Assembly (NCBI GenBank): GCA_029962745.1 | Contig: CM057161.1 | Coordinates: 7,561,383 to 7,625,382 of the forward strand | DNA length: 64,000 nt | Origin: Echinometra lucunter | Lineage: Eukaryota > Echinodermata > Echinoidea > Camarodonta > Echinometridae | Direction: 5' to 3' | Part shown: positions 21,598 to 33,238 of the stretch, piece by piece | Position numbering within the stretch: the first letter of the stretch is position 1 | Layout: the number at the start of each line of letters is the position of its first letter | The notes under the pieces: model-generated | Told to the model about the DNA's origin: nothing | Database searches by the model: none | Seen by the model: the letters and a program-made list of their open reading frames with translations, nothing else | Program-made: the position numbers and the translations under genes

Positions 21598-22892
21598 TTT
21601 TGCCTTTTTTTTGCCAGAGAAGTCTAGGCTTGGGATCTTCCTGGAAGGCAATAATAATATGAATTCATATATACTACATGTCTCTGGAGTCTGAATATCT
21701 CTATTAGACTTTCTATGCTTTTGAGGGTTTTTTTTTTCATAGTTTTTTTTTCATAGACTTTACTTTTGATGATAATTAAACATTTTTTCAAAAAAATAAG
21801 TTCTGCTCTTATTCCACATATCTACCTTAGATGTGTTACTACTCTTATGCCTTTTTTTTTATTACAAAAGTTTCACGCCGCTATACCAATTGTACTTTAA
21901 TCAGTTAGCGGCTATTTTACACAATGCTGCTTTTCTTTTAATACTCTTCCTTACTTTCTTTCTATCATAGCATGATGATTTGCTGCATCCTTTTTTCATT
22001 TTACTCACTTAATCACTTTCTAATGTCTTTTACATGTTTTTCAACAACGCATTTCTCTCCTCCCTACCCACCACTCCCGAGGATGCGGAAGCTCTCTGCA
22101 CATCTGTTCAATCAAAGACAGAGAAGTAACATTCCTCACTTCAAAACAGACCTATCCATTCGCTTCATTGCTAAAAAAATACAGGAGCAGCCCTAATATT
22201 TGATTCCAATCTCTGCTTTAACTCTAAACACAAAATTTTCCTGTTGTAAAGCTGAAATTCCGTACACGAATGAATTCCGTGTGACCATTTCGGATAATTG
22301 GTGGTCAACATTCTTTGCGGTTGATTTCCCCCGAGGATAAATTGCATCACAACACGGACATCGACAATCCAAGAAGGAATCGCCATCAGCCCTATACATA
22401 ACTTGGCGATCAGATCTCTAGCAATTTGAATCCTAATTACTATTTATCACAGCGGGCAATCTCTGTCGCACATGCTACAGAGACAAATGCATTTGCCCAC
22501 GGCACTCCTCCTTCATAATTCTATTATAATTGTACTACAGCGTTATTTGTTGTTGTTTTTTTCCTTCTCTAGGCTCTGGTATGTGGGTGTCATTTTGAAA
22601 TCATGAGAATAATAAGTAATCACCTCAGTCTTGATGAAAAGGACAAGCACTGTATGCAAAAATGGGCATATGGGACTACACTCAAATATTCGGGCTGACG
22701 ACTCAAGCTGTTTCTTGGCCTATGAGGGAATGTAAAGAAGAATCTTTCAGGGCACATTTTTTTTTTTTACTATAATGCTATTCTAAACTGATATCAGAAG
22801 ACTGAGGAAAGCTCATTTGTCACAGGTTTTGCAAACCGTACTTTTACTTAAGACTATGCTTTACTTAAGACATACTTCACTACATGACACCA
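21598..22892. other. Mostly unannotated
   Basis: A possible 36-nt mini-exon at 22068-22103 is discussed under rejected items. The rest has T runs and AT-rich sequence without support for a gene. Confidence 0.35.
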
Positions 22893-23742
22893 AGGATGCC
22901 AACCTTGTAAAAAGCACTGAAGTATTTTCAGGGATGAAAAAAAGTATTTTGGGTGGAAAAACTGTATTTTCACTTTTTCTGCAATAGACATGTGTAGTAC
23001 AATTCGTCCCTGTTTTCACGAAGTGACGAATACGAGGAAAATCGAAAATTTTTCAATTTTGAGTCTTTTTGCATTTTTGGACATCTTTCACTAATATCTT
23101 GAATCTCACAGAGTTTCAGACCGTAATAATGTCCAATTACGTAACTATGGCAATGACGTCAACAAGAAAATACCTAGTAAAAGGATTTTCTGTTTTCATG
23201 AAGTGACGGCTTTCAGCTGTCCCATATGTTTTACATGTGAGGCTGAGTTCCGTCACTTCGTTAAAATAATAAATAGAACGCACCTTCGCTTTTAATATGT
23301 GATCGCGCACAATTAGGTCATATACACGCTCATCAAGTCCCATTTGTTTAACACACGTGAGGCTGAGATCCGTCACTTCAAGAAAAAAAAATCACAGTGG
23401 GACCTTGAATTTTGTGTTTTCACGAAATGACGGCAATGTTTACACCTCGTTTTCTTCAAAAATATAAAAGGAACATGCAAATGACTGATAATGAACATTG
23501 TCCAGAATATGCCCTATACAAGGATATAAAATTTATTCACCCTTCATACTTTAAAGAGGTTTAGATTGAGGCTTGAAACTTTGAAAGCGATTTACTCAAA
23601 ACTAACTTTTTGAAAGTTGCACTCTCATCCGTCACTTCGTGAAAACAGGGACGAATTTTTTAAAAATGTATATTTTCCATGAAACGTTAAGTATTTTTGA
23701 TAAGCGGTATAAAATACTGCAAAAAAGGAACAGTTGGCATCT
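22893..23742. mobile_element. MITE (GATGCCAAC ends) carrying a nested insertion
   Basis: Outer ends GGATGCCAACC and GGAACAGTTGGCATC, with reiterated AGTATTTT motifs just inside. Without the inner element (23001-23657) it would be about 190 bp, similar to the related copy at 40145-40358. Confidence 0.7.
23001..23657. mobile_element. DNA-transposon-like element with reiterated GTCACTTCGTGAAAAC
   Basis: Perfect 28-bp terminal inverted repeats contain TTCGTCCCTGTTTTCACGAA and TTCGTGAAAACAGGGACGAA. Inside, the same end motif recurs in degenerate form (TTTTCATGAAGTGACGG, TCCGTCACTTCGTTAAAA, TCCGTCACTTCAAG, TTTTCACGAAATGACGG), with two GTGAGGCTGAG(T/A)TCCGTCACTTC modules. No transposase. It lies inside the older element 22893-23742. 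Confidence 0.85.
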
Positions 23743-24100
23743 CTGTGACACCGGTGACAATTTATCATTCACCTCCTCCTACCTACTCAAGCTTCTCTTT
23801 AAGACATAAAATAAAAGTCATACATTTAAGTCATACAATAAAAGGGAATCTTTAATTACAAGCTTAGCTTTTTATTAGATTCCCTCATATTTCACTTTAC
23901 TGAATTAATTTGTCTTATGCCCATGATGTATATATCCAGATCTACGTGTTTGTATGTTCATGTTTTTCCCCCCACTGTATTATCAATCGTTTCATTTATG
24001 ATGTCATTTACATGTATATTATGTATGAATTTCTTACATGCATGCATGTATTATTATTAATGTGAAATATGAAAATAAAGTAAACAGAAACTGAACTGTA

Positions 24101-24609
24101 AGTTTCTCCCAAAGAAAAAAAAAATGCCCTTCTTTCCAATAAACTTAATGTTTTCAGAGGTATGCACATGTGTTACTTATCTATTTCACTTGGTTATCTT
24201 GCTATCAAAAACATCATTTTTTTATAGGAGAATCTTGATGAATATATCTTGAAAGATGGTGAAGTAGGGAAAAGGTTTTTCTCAAAGGAAAAAAAATGCC
24301 CTTCTTTCCAATAAACTTAATGTTTTCAGAGGTATACATGTGTATAACTTATCCGTTTCACTTGGTTTTCTTGCTATCCAAAACATCATATATGGGAGAA
24401 TCTTGATGAATATATCTTGAAAGATGGTGATGTAGGGAAAAGTTTTTTCCCAAAGGAAAAAAAATGCCCTTCTTTCCAATAAACTTAATGTTTTCAGAGG
24501 TATATGTGTGTATAACTTATCTGTTTCACTTGGTTTTCTTGCTATCCAAAACATCATATGTAGGAGAATCTTGATGAATATATCTTGAAAGATGGTGATG
24601 TAGGAAAAA
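24101..24609. repeat. ~169-bp tandem repeat, three units
   Basis: Each unit contains AAATGCCCTTCTTTCCAATA, ACTTGGTT(A/T)TCTTGCTATC and GAATATATCTTGAAAGATGG. Unit starts are about 24101, 24271 and 24441. Copy 2 of the large block has only two units. Confidence 0.9.
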
Positions 24610-24800
24610 GCCGAATGACGATGATAATAACAGTGGGTTCTTACATAGTGCTCATGTCTGTCAAACTTGACACTACCGATGCAATATGTTACTACTGTAC
24701 CTTTAGCATGGCTGCTATTACAGTGCTTGAGCAGTTCAAGGAATTTCTTCCTACCGAGTACCCATTCACCATGCCTGGTGGGTGAAGAGTTGCAAAAAGT
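24608..24800 (-). mobile_element. 5'-truncated SINE
   Basis: Shares GTGGGTTCTTACATAGTGCT, the GTGCTTGAGC segment and GAGTACCCATTCACC with the SINE at 9275-9559. The tRNA-like head is absent. The tail side (GATGATAATAAC) is at the low-coordinate end. Confidence 0.65.
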
Positions 24801-25069
24801 CTTGCTTTGCTTCTTCTTTTACTATATTCTACGCAAGAAAGGAACGAATATGGGGCGAGGTAGCCTACCTGGACCTATGATTTTACCACCCCTTCCATAG
24901 TGCACTTGTCTTGAGGGTAATAGGAACAGGATTAGCTTGGGAAGGGGGGTGGTGAGGGATCCTGATCTGCATCCAACTACCATAAGTTCACTTTTTTTTC
25001 TTAAAGGGGGTACCCAATGCTGAAACAATGTTAGTTCATTTAAAAGAGCATGATTTCATTAGCAGACTA

Positions 25070-25440
25070 GATGAATCCTCGACCACCCGCAGTCGAAATT
25101 TATGCCTCCGCCATTGCCAGGTCAGAAATATATGGCACATTCATGGTGATTTTTTTTTTAATTTTCATGTATACAATGAGATCTTTGACCTTGACCTTTG
25201 ACCTTGTGACCCCCAAATCTAATTACACGATTATGAGACCTTCCATATGCATACATGAGCCAAGTTTTAAGTTGAACTGTCACAAAATTGTTAAGTTATC
25301 ACAAGAACCTCCCATATGCATACATGAACCAAGTTTGAAGTTGATCCGTCAAATTGTTTTGAGTTTTTGAGGACGGACGGACTGACGGACGACCCGAAAA
25401 CATAATGCCTCCGGCAACCACCTGCGGAGGCATAAAAATC
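25070..25440. repeat. Element with ATGCCTCCG ends and TGACCT half-sites, short form
   Basis: Starts AGATGAATCCTCGACCACC, then TTTATGCCTCCGCC. Ends with GACGGACGACCCGAAAAC, ATAATGCCTCCGGC and GCGGAGGCAT, a hairpin at the right end. The interior holds one TGACC-rich unit and repeated CATATGCATACATGA(G/A)CCAAG. A longer form is at 27665-28540. Confidence 0.8.
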
Positions 25441-26191
25441 TGTCAAAGAGCTGGCTGGACTATTGAATCAGTCGACTGGAACACAATTGGAAGAAACTCT
25501 CTCTTCATGAATGTATTTAAATTCAACAATGGCTCTACCATGAATGCAGGTGCTTGAAAAGTATTTGAGGCAAGCACCTGACAGACCTTTTGTTTTCTTT
25601 CATTCCATTACCTAATGCCTGATCCTTTTATTTCTATTTCTTTGAGTCGATGAACTTGTCGGGGGGGGGGGGGGGGGGTGAAAACAGCTTCTGAATATGC
25701 ATGGTTTATGCAAATAGCAAAGCCACTGATACAAAAGGTCTGTGGGTACCTGTGGACCATCTTTACTAACTGGCAAAAATCTGCTAAATTTTTCAGGGGG
25801 TATATAAGCAGCCCATGGCCTGTGTAAGGTTGTGTCGGGAGTGCGGCATGACGGGCCAGTGTACGGTTTGGGGGATGGAAATTAAGTGATGTAAAAACTA
25901 AATGGAAGGGTGAATGGGTGTGAATGAGGTATGAAATATAATTAATTTTAAAAACAAAAGGGGTTGATACTGTACACTGGCCCTGTTTATTATTAGAATT
26001 TGTGCCATCCTTTTCCGCTGGCATGAATCCTGGTAATTTGCTAAGCGACCGGCATTTTCGACTCCAAAACAGTAATTAAAAATCATTTTTAAAGACACTT
26101 TTCAATACAATGCAAATAATTTAAGACATCTAATTCAAACAATCATAAATGCACAATTAAATTTAATAAGCAATATTAAAGTTACCCAGAC

Positions 26192-26464
26192 TTGGTGTAT
26201 AGATGGCACTTCATGCAATGCTTGCAAAAACCCCACTGGGCAGTGCTATGCCAGTTCTGCGTGAGCGCACTGCAACGGCGACTTTCCCATTAGTGTGCAT
26301 GTTATTCATGGCGCATCATATCACACGAGAGTGAGTGTGAGGCTATGTATAAGAAAAAATTCTTATACGATCATATCGAAAACTTCGCCGAGGCTTGGAA
26401 ACTGTCATGGCAGTGCACAGTGGGATTTTCACAAGCATTACATGAAGCTCCATCTATACACCAA
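26192..26464. mobile_element. MITE with ~55-bp inverted ends (TTGGTGTATAGATGG)
   Basis: Left arm TTGGTGTATAGATGGCACTT...CTTGCAAAAACCCCACTGGG and right arm CCCAC-type CAGTGGGATTTTCACAAGC...CCATCTATACACCAA are inverted. No transposase. Repeated in copy 2 of the block at 33982-34255. Confidence 0.8.
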
Positions 26465-26620
26465 TTCCAGGCAGGCAACTTAAAGAAAAAAAAAAATCAT
26501 ATTGCAAAACAAGATGAATCAAAGTTAGCTTCATGGCTTGAATTACTGTCATAACCAAAATAAAAACAACCTATGATTACATGTTAATTGACCTATCCAC
26601 CCACCACCCATAGTCATGCA

Positions 26621-27636
26621 CAGTGTTATAGCTAGGGACCTTTTAGTGGTGGTCGGCCATTTCAATCCCAGATCTTGACCTCAGCAACATCGATTGCGTA
26701 CTATTTTCTATTATGCACACTATACACAAAATACATGTATCATCCGCAAATGTGGCAGTTCATATGTTAAAAGTAATGTTTTAGCTAAACATCAACCCTA
26801 TCACGCCAAAAATATGTACATATGAACTGTTAAACGATTATTGAAAAGCCATGAAATCAGCAGCCCACTGAAGCAGTTTTTACCGAATCTCTACCCTTGA
26901 GTTCTGGGGGTAATGCCTATTAGGGATGGCCTCTAGCTGACAGTACATCGGCGCCGCGCTCAGCAAGAAAAAACGACAATAAACACTCTTCACGAAAAAT
27001 ATGGTGGGATTTTTAGCAAATAAGCTTCAAAAATGTAATTCTATCATTGTCTTATTCAAAAATCGGCATTCAATAGTAACCTTAAACTTGAAAATCAGGG
27101 ATCATTCAGCATCTTGTTAGTCTACTGCAGCTTACTTGCATGCACAGTTGCGCCACAGTACGGGGGTGCTGTTCCCTAAAATGCTGCTGGGTACTTTAAT
27201 ACAGAGTGTTGGGCGATCATAAAGAGTGATATGGAGAGTACGCGATACCTGACTGACATGATATTTTCTTTTTCTGGGTTCCCCCGGTACAGAGAAATAT
27301 TGAAGAAAGATTGCGCAATGTACACATACACACTGATGATGATGGAAACATCTATTTAGTGAGATTTATGGGGTAAAAAATATCGGAATGGCGGAAAAAT
27401 AATGAAAAAGCAGAAATTTTCCACCCAAAGTGGGATGGTTGGGAGTTCTGGTTAATAAATAAAACAAGATTAGAGACGGAAATGTGAATGTAAGTCTACA
27501 AAAAGGTACGTTTAATGCAGTTTCTTATCTGAAATTAGTGCCGGTCGGAAGCAGTGCTTTCCACCAGGAGTGGTGGACAGAAATCATCCGTGCTGGTCGG
27601 GCCCGTCCACCGCCGACCACTGTAGCTATAACACTG
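26621..27636. mobile_element. Non-autonomous hAT-type transposon with 8-bp target duplication
   Basis: 1,016 bp with ends CAGTGTTATAGCTA and TAGCTATAACACTG, each followed inward by a GTGGTCGGC block. It is bounded by the identical 8-mer GTCATGCA at 26613-26620 and 27637-27644. CAGTG-type ends plus an 8-bp duplication are the hallmark of hAT elements. The interior has only short open frames and no visible transposase domain. Confidence 0.9.
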
Positions 27637-27664
27637 GTCATGCATTCAAATACATTGATAACAC

Positions 27665-28540
27665 TAGATGAATCTTCGACCACGCGTGGTCGAACTTTAT
27701 GCCTCCGCCATTACCAAATCAGAAATAAATGGCACTTCATGTTGATTTATTTTCATTTATACAATGACATCTTTGACCTTGACCTTTGACCTTGTGACCC
27801 CCAAATCTAATGAGAGCATTGCCGTTTCCATATGCATACATGAGCCAAGTTAATTGAACCATCAAATGGTTACTGAGTTATCACAAGAACGAACCATTTC
27901 TATGTACATAATAACCTCTATGACCTTTGACCTTTGACCTTGAGACCCCAAAGTTTGAGGTTGATAGGTCAAATGATTTTTAAGTTATCGCGAGAACGAG
28001 CCATTTTTATGTGTTTTATTAGCTCTATGACCTTGACCTTTGACCTTGTGACCCCAAAATCTAATCAGATCATTGTCCCTCCCATATGCATACCTGTGCC
28101 AAGTTTGAGGTTGATAGGTCAAATGATTCTTAAGTTATCGTGAGAACAAGCCATTTTTATGTGTTTTATTACCTCTATGACCTTGACCTTTGACCTTGAG
28201 ACCCCCAAAATCTAATCAGATCATTGTCCCTCCCATATGCATACCTATGCCAAGTTTGAGGTTGATCTGTCAAATGGTTCTTAAGTTATCGTGAGAACGA
28301 GCCATTTTTATGTGTTTTATTACCTCTATGACCTTGACCTTTGACCTTGAGACTCCAAAATCTAATCAGATCATTGTCCCTCCCATATGCATACACGAGC
28401 CAAGTTTGAAGTTGATCCGTCAAACGGTTCTTAAGTTATCGCGAGAACGAAAACGGGACGGATGGACGGACGGACGGACGGACGACCCGAAAACATAATG
28501 CCTCCGGCGACCACCTACGGTGGGCGGAGGCATAAAAATC
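27665..28540. repeat. Element with ATGCCTCCG ends and TGACCT half-sites, long form
   Basis: Same ends as 25070-25440, but with about five or six internal units of ~130-150 bp. Each carries TGACCTTGACC and TGACCTTTGACCT-type motifs, then ATCTAATCAGATCATTG, CCCATATGCATAC, CAAGTTTGAGGTTGAT and TTAAGTTATCG. The right end is a GACG(GACG)n tract and a CGGAGGCAT hairpin. Confidence 0.85.
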
Positions 28541-29414
28541 ATCTGTCTAAACTTTTTTTAAAAAGTCCTGTTGCCAAGGAAACCCCCAAATGTGGTAAGA
28601 TTTCAGGATATTTTTGACCCCTCAGCTGTGACCCAGTTTCAACTGGGTACCCACTTTGACGTCAAAATGATGTCAAAGTGGGTACCATGTTGCGCAATTC
28701 TAGCAAAATGCGCGCAAGGTATAATACATGTTGTACAGTTTAGCGCGTAGCACAACTGCAATACGCGAAGCTGGGTACCCATTTTTACGTCATACCTCAT
28801 ACTCAATTTTTTTTGGTCAGCTCATAACTTTTCATGAGAAAATTAGCCAAAATGCATTGATTTCGATTGAAAATCATCATATTTTTAATGTCATTCTTCT
28901 TAGAATTCTATTCTCGATCATATATCAAAATTTTGTTTGCCATTGTGTAATCACTTTAAAATATGTATCAAACCTTTTTTGATTCTTAATTATAATATTC
29001 CAAATTCCAGAATCGAATTTGCCCCCTCCCGGAAATTTTGTGGCATATTCATTAATGGGTATGAATTAAAATTATAAATCTTACACCCATTTGTACATTT
29101 TGTTCAGATTAAGCAGAAAATTCCATTTTACAAACAGTCGCCCTCATGAATATTGGTTGTTAATTATGCCAATCTCATATACCATGTATCGTTATGCTTT
29201 CAAGATGATTGCATACATGTTCATTTTATTTTGCTTTGTTCTGTTTTATTTTTGAATTCCTTCTGTATAATTTGTTTTACTATGACCTGCCATTTGTCTG
29301 GAATGGGACATTGGACCTGGTCATTTTCCTTGTGTTTTTCTTGTGTTATTTGCTTTTTACCTTTATCTTGAATAAAGGCATGACTTAACAACTTGTCAAT
29401 AAGATAATTCTTAC
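28541..29414. other. No feature seen
   Basis: Contains an imperfect palindrome around GGGTACCCACTTTGACGTCA at 28645-28685. No exon supported. Confidence 0.4.
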
Positions 29415-29504
29415 CACATTTGTGAAACAGCAGGCGTAGGTCTCCCTCACTGCTACTTCTGCTTCAGCAAGGCTGGTTGCTGCTCCCAGGGCAAGCAGGG
29501 CCTC
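29415..29504 (-). CDS. 90-nt exon of the minus-strand gene (copy in block 1)
   Basis: Acceptor GTTTCTACAG and donor GTAAGAATTATC enclose exactly 30 codons, in phase 0 at both ends. It reads EALLALGAATSLAEAEVAVR then ETYACCFTNV. The other two frames contain stops. The sequence is identical to 37254-37343. If the large duplication is an assembly artefact, only one of these exons is real. The product is an unrecognised, probably helical protein. The exon joins in phase to 39130-39195 upstream and 13848-13951 downstream. Confidence 0.75.
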
Positions 29505-30329
29505 CTGTAGAAACAAAACCAAGAATAAGAACAGCGAAATGAGTGAGCTGATCATCAGATATCAGAGGGAGGGGACAGAAGAGCAGGCAGAATGCCATGA
29601 AAAAGGTTATCAGTTCTATTGAGACTCCCACATCGTACCATACCACCTTCCACAGCAAGATAGGAATCTCTCAGGACAAAATTAGGAGTACAGCACGGTG
29701 TTATACAAAAACTGTAAGAAAAAGAAATGGAATCTCCAGATTGCAACAGTTAATCAGCTTGAAGCCCTCTAAGTAGGAATGGTGGGCAGCTTTGCTACTA
29801 TTTTATCCTGGAAAGATGCAAAACTTTGATTAATTTTCAGAAAGATTTAGCTTTGTACTATAATAATGATGGGATGTGTCTTTATACAAAAAATTAGGAA
29901 ATATGCAAGAGATATCAACTTTGCTGGAAATTTCATGCATGTTCAGTGCACCTTCAGACAGTTTCAACTGGTCATTACCCAAGTCAATATTGTTTTTCAC
30001 ATAATTACATTTACATATGAACATTTCTTTCGTTAAAAAAAATATTTAAAAAATATTATGCTTCACAAGAGGGTCAAAAATTGCAAATACACTGATAATG
30101 ACAACTTCTCCTTTAATTTCCCAAGGATGACATTTTAGAGACCCGATTCTCCGTGAAAAGATTCAAATGTAGTAATTCAAGTGAACATCTGATTCACAAA
30201 GGTGGAAACTATGAGAGATGCTCATGGCGATAAACTAATAGACCTTAGTCCCCCATAATCACATTTGTCTTGCAATGAAATAGGGCACTGCATACCTAGA
30301 TTCAGATTTACACGACTGGAAGAAATTGC
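29505..30329. other. No feature seen
   Basis: Intron-like sequence between the 90-nt exon and the pyrimidine-rich tract. Confidence 0.4.
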
Positions 30330-31190
30330 TCCTACACCATTGTTCTTCTCTCTCCTTTCTTTGTTATCCTTGCATCCTCTCTCTCCTCTTATCTCTATTA
30401 CCTTATTTTACTGTCCATATGCCCTTTTCTCTCACTGTCCTCTCTTTCTTCATCTCCATTCTTTCTCACAACTCCCAGTCTCCATCTTTCTCTTATTTCT
30501 CCTCCTTCTTCCTCTCCTCTTTGTTCTTCTTCTCCTCCTCCTCCTTCCTCTTCTCCTCCTCTTTCAACTTCCTCTTCTTTGCATTTTCTTCTTCTTACCC
30601 CCTTATTCTTGTTATTTCTACTCCTAGTATTCTTTTTCTCCTTTTCTCCTTCTTAAATTCCTCTGCCGCCTCCTCCTTTACCTTCTTATCCTCCTTTCCT
30701 TCTTTTTCTTCATTGCTTCTTCTTATTTTTCATCTTTTCACGACCCTTTCTCTCTGTATCAACTTAATCTCCACCTCTTTCTCTTCCCACTAGTGTTGTA
30801 TTCTTTTCCCTATTTAATATTCCACTGCAAGCCCTACACCTACCTCTCACAATCATTATGCATGCTGTATACATGCATGTGAATTTCTGTCTATTCTCTC
30901 TCTCTGTCCAAGGAGTTAAATGGTATCTCCTTAGTCTGTCCCTCCTTCCCCCTCTCTCTTTCTCTCTCTCTCTCTATATATATATACATGTATATATATA
31001 TATCATATATATTCTCTCTCTCTCTCTCACTGATTCTTTCTTTACTTCCTTCTTTTTCTTACTCTTTTTCCCATTTCCCTTCTCCTCCTCTTTTATCCTC
31101 CCCTCTATCAATCTCTCTCTCTTTCTCTTTCTTCTCTCGCTCTTCCCCTCTCTGCTAACACCTTCGTTTGTATTCTGTCCACATTGTCAT
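30330..31190. repeat. Pyrimidine-rich low-complexity tract (block 1)
   Basis: Dominated by CTTCT, CTCTC and TCCTCC, with an AT dinucleotide stretch near 30975-31010. Open frames encode Leu/Ser/Phe runs and are artefacts. Repeated at 38165-38990. Confidence 0.9.
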
Positions 31191-31299
31191 CAAAGTAGAG
31201 TTCTATTACCTACACGTACCCTCACGGTTAGTATACATGCACATTTGTGAATATCTGTTTACTCTGGTATTCCCCCTCGTCCCTGTGATTGCATCTCAC

Positions 31300-31366
31300 G
31301 CCAAGCCCGATTGAGGCTTGATAAATTTGCGAAGAAAGGCATCGAGGATGAAGCTTCACACATCTC
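31300..31366 (-). pseudogene. Block-1 copy of the 39130-39195 exon with a 1-bp insertion
   Basis: Same exon as 39130-39195 but 67 nt long. An extra T near 31312 (CCCGATTGAGG against CCCGATGAGG) breaks the frame before the donor GTGAGA. The disagreement is probably a consensus error or haplotype difference within a falsely duplicated region. Confidence 0.6.
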
Positions 31367-31476
31367 CTGCCTCCATCAAAACAGCATGCTAAGATCTATC
31401 AAAGCTCTTCTCAACTCTGATACATCTTAAGGATACAAAACCGTAACCTTCCATATAGGTAGGTTATCTCCCTCCA

Positions 31477-31976
31477 NNNNNNNNNNNNNNNNNNNNNNNN
31501 NNNNNNNNNNNNNNNNNNNNNNNNNNNNNNNNNNNNNNNNNNNNNNNNNNNNNNNNNNNNNNNNNNNNNNNNNNNNNNNNNNNNNNNNNNNNNNNNNNNN
31601 NNNNNNNNNNNNNNNNNNNNNNNNNNNNNNNNNNNNNNNNNNNNNNNNNNNNNNNNNNNNNNNNNNNNNNNNNNNNNNNNNNNNNNNNNNNNNNNNNNNN
31701 NNNNNNNNNNNNNNNNNNNNNNNNNNNNNNNNNNNNNNNNNNNNNNNNNNNNNNNNNNNNNNNNNNNNNNNNNNNNNNNNNNNNNNNNNNNNNNNNNNNN
31801 NNNNNNNNNNNNNNNNNNNNNNNNNNNNNNNNNNNNNNNNNNNNNNNNNNNNNNNNNNNNNNNNNNNNNNNNNNNNNNNNNNNNNNNNNNNNNNNNNNNN
31901 NNNNNNNNNNNNNNNNNNNNNNNNNNNNNNNNNNNNNNNNNNNNNNNNNNNNNNNNNNNNNNNNNNNNNNNNNNNN
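31477..31976. other. Assembly gap of 500 N
   Basis: Exactly 500 unknown bases, a conventional fixed-size scaffold gap. The sequence on either side is duplicated. Confidence 0.99.
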
Positions 31977-32074
31977 TGTCATTTACATGTATATTATGTA
32001 TGAATTTCTTACATGCATGCATGTATTATTATTTATGTGAAATATGAAAATAAAGTAAACAGAAACTGAACTGT

Positions 32075-32415
32075 AAGTTTCTCCCAAGAAAAAACAAATG
32101 CCCTTCTTTCCAATAAACTTAATTGTTTTTCAGAGGTATGCACATGTGTTACTTATCTATTTCACTTGGTTATCTTGCTATAAAAACATCATTTTTTATA
32201 GGAGAATCTTGATGAATATATCTTGAAAGATGGTGAAGTAGGAAAGGTTTTTCTCAAAGGAAAAAAAATGCCCTTCTTTCCATAAACTTAATGTTTTCAG
32301 AGGTATATGTGTGTATAACTTATCTGTTTCACTTGGTTTTCTTGCTATCCAAACATCGTATGTAGGAGAATCTTGATGAATATATCTTGAAAGATGGTGA
32401 TGTAGGAAAAGCCGA
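32075..32415. repeat. ~169-bp tandem repeat, two units
   Basis: Counterpart of 24101-24609 with one unit fewer. The second unit begins like copy-1 unit 2 (CTCAAAGG) and continues like unit 3 (TATATGTGTGTATAAC), as expected from loss by unequal exchange or from collapse in assembly. Confidence 0.85.
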
Positions 32416-32600
32416 AATGACGATGATAATAAGAGTGGGTTCTTACATAGTGCTCATGTCGGTCAAACTTGACACTACCGATGCAATATGTACTACTGTA
32501 CCTTTAGCATGGCTGCTATTACAGTGCTTGAGCAGTTCAAGGAATTTCTTCCTGCCGAGTACCCATTCACCATGCCTGGTGGGTGAAGAGTTGCAAAAAG
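32412..32600 (-). mobile_element. 5'-truncated SINE (block 2)
   Basis: Same fragment as 24608-24800. Confidence 0.6.
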
Positions 32601-32865
32601 TCTTGCTTTGCTTCTTCTTTACTATATTCTACACAAGAAAGGAACGAATATGGGGCGAGGTAGCCTACCTGGACCTATGATTTTACCACCCCTTCCATAG
32701 TGCACTTGTCTTGAGGGTAATAGGAACAGGATTAGCTTGGGAAGGGGGGTGGTGAGGGATCCTGATCTGCATCCAAACTACCATACGTTCACTTTTTTTT
32801 TTAAAGGGGGTACCCAATGCTGAAACAATGTTAGTTCATTTAAAAGAGCATGATTTCATAGCAGA

Positions 32866-33238
32866 CTAGATGAATCCTCGGACCACCCGCAGTCGAAATT
32901 TATGCCTCCGCCATTGCCAGGTCAGAAATATATGGCACATTCATGGTGATTTTTTTTAAAATTTTCATGTATACAATGACATCTTTGACCTTGACCTTTG
33001 AACATTGTGACCCCAAATCTAATTACACGATTATGAGACCTTCCATATGCATACATGAGCCAAGTTTTAAGTTGAACTGTCACAAAATTGTTAAGTTATC
33101 ACAAGAACCTCCCATATGCATACATGAACCAAGTTTGAAGTTGATCCGTCAAATTGTTTGAGTTTTTGAGGACGGACGGACTGACGGACGACCCGAAAAC
33201 ATAATGCCTCCGGCAACCACCTGCGGAGGCATAAAATC
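32866..33238. repeat. ATGCCTCCG-ended element, short form (block 2)
   Basis: Counterpart of 25070-25440 with minor indels. Confidence 0.8.

Larger units (their letters stand above)
24002..31476. repeat. Large duplicated block, copy 1 (ends at the N gap)
   Basis: 7,475 bp, nearly identical along its length to 31977-39305. It ends exactly at the first N. Differences are mostly single-base indels, plus one extra ~169-bp tandem unit near 24.3 kb and a missing ~48-bp piece near 27.95 kb. Confidence 0.95.

Noticed and set aside
22068..22103. Possible 36-nt exon (MCRELPHPREWW, minus strand)
   Set aside because: It has a good acceptor and compatible phase between the 90-nt and 104-nt exons, but the donor GTAGGG is weak and 36 nt is readily open by chance. 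Transcript data are needed.
30265..31250. Open frames of 120-155 codons rich in Leu, Ser and Phe (and the copies at 38.1-39.1 kb)
   Set aside because: They follow a pyrimidine-rich low-complexity tract and change frame and length between the two blocks, so they are not under coding constraint.
31411..32022. Open frames across the gap
   Set aside because: They consist of unknown residues from the 500 N bases.
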